From NCBI GenBank assembly GCA_963210315.1, contig OY723295.1, forward strand, positions 1,094,501 through 1,158,500: DNA of 64,000 nucleotides, read 5' to 3'. The notes beneath the pieces are model-generated. The model searched no databases and had not been told where the DNA came from. It was given only the letters and a program-made list of their open reading frames with translations. This DNA is from Rhynchopus euleeides. Taxonomy: Eukaryota; Euglenozoa; Diplonemea; Diplonemida; Diplonemidae. The stretch's first letter is position 1, and each line of letters opens with the position of its first letter. Position numbers and translations under genes: made by a program. Below are positions 57,143 through 64,000 of this stretch, one piece after another.

Positions 57143-58131
57143 ATGCCTTTCAGCGATGAGTTCGAGATTACCGATGAGCGCCAGGTATGTTTTCTCAGAG
57201 TGTTGGGCGAAAAAGGGGGGGGGGTGTTTTTTTCGCCACGGGCGTGCCTTGCGTGCATTGTTGCATTCCCGCATCACTTTCGGCAACACCACAGGCTGAG
57301 ATCAACGAGTTCATCGAGGGTGTGAAGCAGGACCACTCGGTGCCTGAGAACTACGAGTTTGATGTGAATGCGATTGAAGCCTTTGTCGGGTCTGTCCTGG
57401 GTGGAGGCAACGACGGGTTGTTCAGCATTCCTGAGAAGATGCCCGACAGCGACGAGGATGACGTGCCGGACGAGACAGGCAGCTACGGGTCCGCCACTAC
57501 ATCCCCGAGTGAGCGCAGCAACCAATCCCCGTCGCACTCGCGCAGCCGCCGCGGGTCCAGCCCCCGCAACACCACGATGTCGTCGTTCCCGCCGCTCCCC
57601 CCGTTGCCGTTTGGCGACAGCGGCAACCTGCCGTACGGCGTTGGCGGCGGTGGTGGCACCACCGGCACTTCTTCCGAAAACGGTTCCCCTGCGTATGACT
57701 CGCGCCTGACGGGCAAGGTGAAGGTATTCATCAGCATGCACGGCTGCCCTCTCCTCAAGAGCATGCTCATGAGCTGCGACATGGACTACGACCAGTTCAT
57801 GCATAAGGTGGAGCAGAAGCTGAACGAGCCTGACCTCCGCGTCTACTACGATGAGGACGGGGACAAGGTGGAGATCGACGACAACGAGGCGGTCGAGATG
57901 TTCTTTTCCCGCCGCCACGAGGGCCCTGAGATCAAGCTGAAGCTGATTGCCTTCCCGGCGGAGATTGTGAACAGCAGGGCCGCACGCGCTTTCCAGTCGG
58001 AGAGCGGTGCACTCACCAGCCGCTCCTTCGGGCCCATGTCTGCTCGTGGCGAGGGCAGGGCACGTGGCTCCTGGCAGCGTACGATGGGTTCTCTCGACAG
58101 TTACCGCGCCACCCCACGCGCGCGGTTCTGA
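57143..58131 (+). CDS. PB1-domain-like protein, two exons
   Basis: Exon 1 57143-57184 (14 codons) and exon 2 57295-58131, with a GTATGT donor, a CCACAG acceptor and phase 0, giving 292 residues. The N-terminus is acidic, the middle is Ser/Gly/Pro-rich and probably disordered, and about residues 155-230 look like a PB1 domain: basic lysine in the first strand (KVKVFISM), a helix (YDQFMHKVEQKL), then the acidic loop YYDEDGDKVEIDDNEAVEMFF, which matches the OPCA motif that pairs with a lysine on a partner PB1 domain. PB1 domains assemble signalling or autophagy complexes. The partner is unknown. The C-terminal tail is Arg/Ser-rich. Confidence 0.85.
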
Positions 58132-58189
58132 TGCTGATGAGCCCTTGTCAGTCAAATGTGTGGCATGGGCCGCTGCTGCTTCATGTTTT

Positions 58190-58195
58190 CAATAA
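58190..58195 (+). promoter_or_regulatory. Candidate poly(A) signal AATAAA
   Basis: AATAAA about 60 bp after the stop of the PB1-domain gene. It is the only canonical signal seen at the expected distance from a gene here, so its use is uncertain. Confidence 0.4.
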
Positions 58196-59694
58196 ATCCA
58201 CCAAACTGGCCCATTCCACTTCTCGTGTGGCGGGGCTGTCTTTTTTCTTTGCTGAGGGATAGATCTGTGTGCAACACCGCGTACTGTGTCAGAAGCAGGC
58301 GGCTTTTCTGGCTTAACTGGCCGCACTGGCATGTCTTCTGTCTTCTCTCTCGCGTGTCTTGCACAGCCAAAAAAAGAACGAAAGTGGGCCACAAGCCTAA
58401 CGGAACAAAACAAAAACCTCCAGCAAAAGAATGAAAATCGGGAGATGATGGGTGATACGCCTTGTTCACAGCTCCGCCCCACTGCCCTGCAGCAGGGGGG
58501 GGCGGAAGAGAGCGAACCACGCCTGGCCTGTTGGCACGCCTCCCTGCCCTCCACCCCCCCTCACACCCTCCCCATCAAAAATATGATCCGATAAAAAAAT
58601 GTACCCCCCAGCCGTGCTTCGTATGCCCGCCCCTTGCCGAGAGGCTGAGGCTGTATGGCTCTCCCCCCCCCCCTTCCCCCCCCCCCACCCCCCCCAACTA
58701 GGAATCAGAAACAGAATCCCAAAGAAAACAAAGGCATTCCTGCTGTGCATGTTTTTCTTCAGTGTACAGCGTCGCCCCCTCTTCCCCCCGCCCCACGCAC
58801 CCACACGCAAACCCGCACCCAGTCTGCTTATTCCAGTATTTCAGTAGTGCCCCATCTGTGGTGATGGCCCTGCTATATTCGTGGCCCGTTATTAGAGCCT
58901 TGTCCGCAACGGGAGTTTTCGAGCCCGGAGCTCGATTTTCCCGAGCTTTGCTGCAGCTTGCATCCTTGCCTGCATAAAGATGAAGCGCGTGCCAGATGAT
59001 CGGCCTGGGAGTGAGGCAACAAAATGAGGCAATGCGGCACGTTTCAAGGATCCGTGCGGCAGCGACTCACTTCATAACCCAGACGGGGTTTGTTTCAATT
59101 GGCTCATTCCGTGGCCCCCAATGGGTCTCATTCCCAAATCACTCCCCCCCCCTCTCTCTCTCTTGGGTACAATCGGTGAAAAAGAGAGAGGAAATCGTGT
59201 GATTATCCTGGTGACCTTCGCGACGAATCAATGTTGGGAAGGACAGACCACACGGCTGCATCTTGAGGATTATCACCTTCCAAGCCATGTCAGAGGGCCT
59301 CAGCACAGCCTTTGAGACACACGGTGTGCGCTCAGCGAAAAGTAATTCGGGACTGTTTTCTGTTTACTGCTACTGGGCAGGGGGTTGCTTCCACTATAAA
59401 TTGAAAGGTGCGACATCTGTTATTCGCACAGCACATTTCCGCACACAAGGAGGCCCTGGGGGGAGGGGAGGGGGGGGGGGAGGCGCGGGATGGCTGCATA
59501 GCTCCCAACAGCACTGCCTGCCGAACAAGCTCGCTCGCTCGCTCTTTCCCCCCCTCCCCCCACCGCCCCTGTTGAGACCCCCAATCCCCAGGGTTGGGAA
59601 ACCATAGGCAAATACAGTCAGTTGGAACCTTCACCCGAAGGAAGGGGTATACTTTCTTCACCACAGACTCCACCCCCCCCCCCCCCCCCCCGGT
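58196..59694. other. Intergenic, no gene seen
   Basis: C-rich, with long homopolymers, up to the transposon boundary. Confidence 0.5.
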
Positions 59695-59964
59695 TCCCAC
59701 ACGGTGCACGGTGCACTAGTTTGGTAGTTACGAGTGACCTCAACTAGTGGAGTCGACAACCTCAAACTCGACAACTGCCAGTTGTCGACTCGACAACTGG
59801 CACTTGTCGAGTCGACAACTGGCAGTTGTCGACTCGACAACTCTATACACTGTACTGCAGGAAGAACGCCCAAATATGAAGGGAAAAACGCACAGTTGGG
59901 TGTGTGCTTGGGATATGAGGTGTGGTGGCATATCAGCGCTGGACTTTGTTGCGAATTTCCTTGT
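59695..59964. repeat. Left terminal inverted repeat of the transposon
   Basis: Carries about four alternating GTCGAC-containing subrepeats (59745-59840), plus a unique block shared with the right end. The stop codon of the putative transposase lies just inside (59972). Confidence 0.88.
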
Positions 59965-59971
59965 CCCCTTC

Positions 59972-61852
59972 TCAAGGATGGTCAGTCTTCATGTGGAGAT
60001 CGCGTTCACGGACACTACGGAAGGTCTCAAAGCAAAGTAAGCAACGTTTTGTTGTGAGAGAGCGGGGGTGGTGGGCCAGGTAGTGCTGGCTTTGTCCCTT
60101 CAATCTTATTGTTGTGTGACATATTTTGCATTCGATTGTGCATGACGAGCAAGGGACATTGCTCCCTGGTCTGTGCTTTGCATCGTAGTGTGCAAACAGA
60201 GACGTTTTCTTTGCTGAGGAGTAGTCACAAATAATGCATCGAAATTCATGAACCTCCTCCGGGAGAGACTGGGTTTCTTCTTGAGTAGGGGTGGGAGGCA
60301 CACCCCAAGGTTCCTTGCCACACACACACACGTTCAGTATGGTTTTCGGTGGTTTTTTCGGATCAATCCAAAAGACACACCCGCTCTGACCTCTCTCTTT
60401 GACGTGGTCCGCCAGCCCAGCAGACTCAAGTCTTCGGTAGAGAGATCCTGTTGCCTTTTCCCAGCTGCCCGCAACAACACATGAACACACATTGAATGCC
60501 CCAACGGCGGTCATTAACTTCGGAGTATGTCCTGAACCCCCCCAAAGCCCATTCTCGCCCCAACTTTGAAGTTGTTGGATCTCGAAAAGAATGAGGTCGC
60601 GCTCCATAGTCCTTTCCGAGGCACAGGCTGAGTAGATCTTGCTTCGACCGTTGCCAGCTTCCAAAGCTTCATCACTGAGGGAGAGACAGTGCGCATCTAT
60701 GGAATCAAACCAGTGCGTCAGGCTGTGCACATACGTTGCGCCCGGACCTGTCGTCACGCCCGGTGACGCCCACTCACAAAGAAATATTAACAAGTGCATC
60801 GATAACATACTCACTGCAAACTCTGCCCCATTCTGGCCGTGTACCCAAAACTTCACGGGTATATTGTTGTATCTGAACGACACAAGCACGTCCATCAAAA
60901 GACAGATCATTTTTTTAAGCCCCGTTGTGCTCTGTATCAGCTTTTGCAGAACTTGTCGGGCCTGACTCCCAGTCATGTTCGACTTCGCACTCCCAACCAC
61001 AGCTGTCTTGATCGCTTTCCCCTCCGGGATGAGGCGTACTATGAGAGATATGACGCCTTTGACGTCGTGAAGAGCAGGAGTGATACAGTACGCTTCGCTC
61101 TCAAAGGCCTTGGAAAGGTGACATGTGAAGCCCTGCTTGTGCAATTCCTGGAGGGACAGCCTCTTGCACGAATGTAGCATATCAAGCCAGTCCTTCATCT
61201 CTGTGGCACAGAACGCCGATCTGTGTGACTTCGATCCAGAACTTATGCCCTCAAACAAACCCGTGAGCTCCGCGTGATCACCCCCCAGCAGAAACTGCTT
61301 TGCTAAAAAAACGGTGTCTCCTTTTCTGAAGAACGCATTTTGCACCTCCCTTATCTGATCGGCCAGGCTGAACGTCGCGAATGAGATGTATTCATCCTTT
61401 CTCTGATCTGTCACCGTGCAGAGAGGTGTGGTAAAACTGCCGTGAGCAATACCTGCAGCTAAGCGGATCCTGGCTGTGAGGTCCCTGCTGCCCGGGTTAT
61501 AGCCATCAGCAGTCAGGACAACACGAGGGTGTTCCATGTCGATGCGATGCAGGTGTGTTTCGACAATGTGCTCGAGAGTTTTGAGCAAACTACCCCTCCT
61601 TGCCTCGACCACTCTCTGGAGGTGCTCTTCATGCTTCCTCACCGTCGCCGGGGAGAGCCCGTGCCTCTCAGGCGCCTTCCCGTGCTCCCGAAACGTCTCT
61701 CGAATGCATTTCGAGATTTCACCGCACTTCCGGATGGACGTCCCTGCCACAAATCGTGACCTGCGAATACCCTCAGCCATCAAGGACATTTCATCTTGCA
61801 TTGTCTCTTCGGAACCATTCCCACCCGGCTCTCCTGTGGTGTGTGTGTGCAT
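59972..61852 (-). CDS. Putative transposase with C-terminal zinc fingers
   Basis: 626 residues, beginning at an ATG complementary to 61850-61852 and ending at 59972. The position between long inverted repeats implies the transposase. Possible catalytic acidic sites: D116 in VVLTADGYNPGSRDLTARI; the region LLMDVLVSFRYNNIPVKFW (about 315-335); and SDEALEAGNGRSK (about 400), where the E-x2-N arrangement recalls the last acidic residue of RNase H-like transposases. The tail has three C2H2-type fingers (CIICDYSSAKKTSLFAHYDAKH, an adjacent CSSCTIECKICHTT.. and CLLCFETFRSVRERDLHMKTDH). I cannot place it in hAT, Mutator, KDZ or another named superfamily by eye. The frame is intact. Confidence 0.7.
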   Translation of the reverse strand: MHTHTTGEPGGNGSEETMQDEMSLMAEGIRRSRFVAGTSIRKCGEISKCIRETFREHGKAPERHGLSPATVRKHEEHLQRVVEARRGSLLKTLEHIVETHLHRIDMEHPRVVLTADGYNPGSRDLTARIRLAAGIAHGSFTTPLCTVTDQRKDEYISFATFSLADQIREVQNAFFRKGDTVFLAKQFLLGGDHAELTGLFEGISSGSKSHRSAFCATEMKDWLDMLHSCKRLSLQELHKQGFTCHLSKAFESEAYCITPALHDVKGVISLIVRLIPEGKAIKTAVVGSAKSNMTGSQARQVLQKLIQSTTGLKKMICLLMDVLVSFRYNNIPVKFWVHGQNGAEFAVSMLSMHLLIFLCEWASPGVTTGPGATYVHSLTHWFDSIDAHCLSLSDEALEAGNGRSKIYSACASERTMERDLILFEIQQLQSWGENGLWGGSGHTPKLMTAVGAFNVCSCVVAGSWEKATGSLYRRLESAGLADHVKERGQSGCVFWIDPKKPPKTILNVCVCGKEPWGVPPTPTQEETQSLPEEVHEFRCIICDYSSAKKTSLFAHYDAKHRPGSNVPCSSCTIECKICHTTIRLKGQSQHYLAHHPRSLTTKRCLLCFETFRSVRERDLHMKTDHP

Positions 61853-61992
61853 CCCAACAAAAAAGGCTATGCCTGAGGAACCGGCGGGGGGAGGATGACG
61901 TCAAGAGTGATAACCAAAAAAGGGAAAGTGTCACTGCGATCGTTCTGCACCTTTTCTTCCGTTTGCTTTCATATACGTTGACGCTTCCACAC

Positions 61993-62721
61993 TCACACTG
62001 GATCATCAAATGTCAGCCTCCGCAGGGTGAGGCGCAGAATGTGCCCATTCTGGGTCACCTTCTGTACCGTCGACAGCCCAGATTCCACGATGAACTCGTA
62101 GAATCCCCCGACGGTTCTTGGAGCAAAGGTGTTGGCTGCTCCCTGCAACGACGACACGTCTCTCTTCCTTCCTGAGTATTGAGGAAAGATCTTGTCTGCC
62201 TTCGAGGATGCCTTCGTCTTCTGGGGGGCAGCCAGCTTCACCTCTGCGGCGTAGAGCCGGGACATCTTTACGCCCGAGGTGAGGGCGGCGTGCGGGTGCA
62301 GCTTCTGCATCTGCTCCAGTTTCGCCTTGGACTTGGCGGAGGCTGATGGAGATGGTGTGATCCTCACACCAATGAACTCCGTATCCGTCCCCCCCTTGGT
62401 GCGGATGGAGTACCTCTCCAGCTGCGCCTCCTTCGCCGACTTCTCCGACACCGTCCCCCCCTGGTACTCCTTGTACCTGGCCCCCATCGCCGCGCTCACG
62501 GTCCCGTCGTTGCCCTTTATGGGCTTGCCCGTGATCTTCCCGATCAGTGCCTTCAGGGCTGTGTTCGACAGCCGCCCCCCCTCCTCCGGCTCGACGTAGT
62601 ATTCAACAAAAAGTTGAATAAAGCCCGGCTGAGTGGCGGGCTGCTTCGTCGGGGGGGCCGAGCTCGGGGCGGTTTCCTCCGTTCTGCTTCTCTTCGCCGT
62701 GGTTTTGGCAGAGGCAGGCAT
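61993..62721 (-). CDS. Transposon-encoded basic protein (second gene)
   Basis: 242 residues using the ATG complementary to 62719-62721; the same frame stays open into the inverted repeat, but the upstream part is repeat DNA. Lys/Thr/Ala-rich basic start (PASAKTTAKRSRTEE), then a region FIQLFVEYYVEPEEGGRLSN..IGKITGKPIKG..YKEYQGG and FIGVRI that looks like a small helix-turn-helix/winged-helix DNA-binding fold, followed by a basic Lys/Ala-rich stretch and a conserved-looking C-terminal domain. Probably an accessory DNA-binding protein of the transposon, perhaps binding the GTCGAC subrepeats. No family recognised. Confidence 0.6.
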   Translation of the reverse strand: MPASAKTTAKRSRTEETAPSSAPPTKQPATQPGFIQLFVEYYVEPEEGGRLSNTALKALIGKITGKPIKGNDGTVSAAMGARYKEYQGGTVSEKSAKEAQLERYSIRTKGGTDTEFIGVRITPSPSASAKSKAKLEQMQKLHPHAALTSGVKMSRLYAAEVKLAAPQKTKASSKADKIFPQYSGRKRDVSSLQGAANTFAPRTVGGFYEFIVESGLSTVQKVTQNGHILRLTLRRLTFDDPV

Positions 62722-62839
62722 GATTGATAGCTGTGTGTGTGTGTGTCTGTTGGCGTGTGTGTATCTATTCAACAATGGAGGTAATCTGGTCAGGGCTTGC
62801 AAGACCCTGGTGATGTGGGTTGTGGGAGGGAGAAACGGC

Positions 62840-63112
62840 ACAAGGAAATTCGCAACAAAGTCCAGCGCTGATATGCCACCACACCTCATATCCCAAGCAC
62901 ACACCCAACTGTGCGTTTTCCCCTTCATACTTGGGCGTTCTTCCTGCAGTACAGTGTATAGAGTTGTCGAGTCGACAAGTGCCAGTTGTCGAGTCGACAA
63001 GTGCCAGTTGTCGAGTCGACAACTGGCACTTGTCGTCAACAACCCAGTCAGTTGTCGAGGTTTCAGTTGTCGACTCCACTAGTGGTTGCCAACACTAGCG
63101 CACCGTGTGGGA
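62840..63112. repeat. Right terminal inverted repeat of the transposon
   Basis: Reverse complement of 59695-59964, with the GTCGAC subrepeats at about 62965-63080, including a CTTGTCGTCAACAACCCAGT stretch where one unit has diverged. Confidence 0.88.
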
Positions 63113-63196
63113 TCTTGTAAATTTTACATGTATAACTACAAGTATATACATGTATTATACATGTATAATACTTGCATGTCAACTATTATACATGTA
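63113..63196. repeat. AT-rich TACATGTA satellite, left of the MITE
   Basis: Units such as TATACATGTATAATACTTG, the same vocabulary as the palindromic satellite at 63559-64000; separated from it by the MITE. Confidence 0.8.
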
Positions 63197-63541
63197 CCGT
63201 ATACGTAAATATTATGGAACGTAAATATTATGGAACGGGCCCATTTTTGGCCGGTCCGTTCCATAATATTTACGTTCCATAATATTTACAGGGCCAGTTG
63301 GGGACTCGGTGGTGAGGACGGCTTGCGTCAGGAATCGCGCGAAAAGTGCACGAGTAGGTCCCGTCAGGGACTCTGTATGCCGTCCGATCACCTGGTCCAA
63401 GTCCCCGAGTCGCAGAAAGCCCTGTAAATATTATGGAACGAAAAAAATCTGGAACGCCAACCCACCAGCGTTCCAAAATATTTACGTTCCATAATATTTA
63501 CGTTCCATAATATTTACGTTCCAAAATATTTACGTATACGG
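63197..63541. mobile_element. TA-flanked MITE, CCGTATACG family, copy 2
   Basis: 345 bp, same ends and interior as 9504-9833 (GTGCACGAGTAGGTC and CAGGGACTCTGTA present), flanked by TA on both sides. It has one more GTTCCATAATATTTAC unit at the right and a few base differences. It interrupts the AT-rich satellite, so it arrived after the satellite. Confidence 0.9.
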
Positions 63542-63558
63542 TATAATACATGTATATG

Positions 63559-64000
63559 CCTGAAATATACATGTAAAATACATGTATATCAAGTAAAAAT
63601 ACAAGTATAATACTTGCATGTCAACTATTATACTTGTATTTTTACTTGATATACATGTATTTTACATGTATATTTCAGGCATTTACATGTATTTTACATG
63701 TATAATACTTGTCATGCAAGTATTATACATGTAAAATACTTGCATGACAAGTAAAATACTTGCATGCAAGTAAAATACATGTATTTTACTTGCATGCAAG
63801 TATTTTACTTGTCATGCAAGTATTTTACATGTATAATACTTGCATGACAAGTATTATACATGTAAAATACATGTAAATGCCTGAAATATACATGTAAAAT
63901 ACATGTATATCAAGTAAAAATACAAGTATAATAGTTGACATGCAAGTATTATACTTGTATTTTTACTTGATATACATGTATTTTACATGTATATTTCAGG
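63559..64000. repeat. Nested perfect palindrome of at least 442 bp
   Basis: AT-rich, built from ACATGT, ACTTGCATGCAAGT and TATAATACTTG units. The whole segment reads as an inverted repeat centred between 63779 and 63780 in AAAATACATGTATTTT. Each arm contains its own palindrome (CCTGAAATATACATG..CATGTATATTTCAGG, 63559-63680 and again about 63879-64000) with loops that are reverse complements of each other. It continues past the window end. Could form large cruciforms; possible centromeric, subtelomeric or origin function is speculative. Confidence 0.85.

Larger units (their letters stand above)
59695..63112. mobile_element. 3.4-kb two-gene DNA transposon with 270-bp inverted repeats
   Basis: The ends are TCCCACACGGTGC..GCACCGTGTGGGA. 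The left repeat (59695-59964) and right repeat (62840-63112) match as reverse complements: both have GTCGACTCGACAACTGGCA-type tandem subrepeats, CTATACACTGTACTGCAGGAA and a 100-bp block ending GTTGCGAATTTCCTTGT. Between them are two minus-strand genes: a putative transposase and a 242-residue basic protein. The outermost 40 bp differ in length between ends. No clear target duplication is visible. The two genes appear intact, so the element may be active. Element ends resemble the CACGGTG start of the small MITE family. Confidence 0.88.

Noticed and set aside
1..64000. tRNA, rRNA and CRISPR search
   Set aside because: No GGTTCGA-type T-loop with a matching T stem and acceptor stem on either strand, no rRNA-like block, and no regularly spaced direct-repeat array.

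Overview
This is a stretch of nuclear DNA from a microbial eukaryote, most likely a flagellated protist. The protein genes are eukaryotic: the CPSF160 subunit of the polyadenylation machinery, the Paf1-complex subunit CDC73, the cilium/flagellum protein CFAP184/CCDC96, an astacin protease with CUB domains, a membrane RING protein, a CCCH zinc-finger protein and a PB1-domain protein. Several are split by short spliceosomal introns (about 75-205 nt) whose donors all begin GTATG(T/G/C/A) and whose acceptors are mostly (C)ACAG. An extended GTATG donor together with a flagellar gene would fit a free-living metamonad or similar protist, but the species cannot be fixed from the sequence. Coding DNA is GC-rich. 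Intergenic DNA is packed with poly-G/poly-C tracts and repeats. Every host gene recognised is on the + strand.

Layout. 1-6647 is two copies of a 3,703-bp tandem unit joining the 3' end of an IQ-motif gene to the 5' half of CPSF1. The first CPSF1 copy is truncated (483-2952). The second runs into a complete five-exon CPSF1 gene (4186-9215). CDC73 follows (10942-12599). 12.6-23.4 kb has no convincing gene but holds two inverted copies of a 1.15-kb foldback element. A multi-pass membrane protein lies at 23428-24336. An astacin-CUB protease at 26023-29877 is broken exactly in its zinc-binding motif by a 740-bp insert flanked by 19-bp direct repeats. Then come CFAP184 (30876-32066), a 73-residue tail-anchored membrane protein (32531-32943), a FAD-dependent amine-oxidase-like flavoprotein (34146-35363) and a secretory-pathway RING protein (36036-37856). 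38-46 kb is a repeat island with hAT-like elements. A CCCH zinc-finger protein (46385-47890), a small acidic hypothetical protein (53025-53468) and a PB1-domain protein (57143-58131) follow.

The last 4.3 kb is almost wholly mobile and repetitive. A 3.4-kb DNA transposon (59695-63112) has 270-bp terminal inverted repeats and two minus-strand genes: a 626-residue putative transposase with C-terminal zinc fingers and a 242-residue basic protein. Next to it is a MITE, identical in type to one at 9.5 kb, that has jumped into an AT-rich satellite. That satellite forms a nested perfect palindrome of at least 442 bp running off the window end.

The most notable themes are (1) at least five families of small inverted-repeat elements with recognisable target duplications, (2) the two-gene transposon whose transposase I cannot place in a known superfamily, (3) the clean insertion in the protease active site, (4) the giant nested palindrome, and (5) the tandem duplication that created a CPSF1/IQ-gene chimaera.
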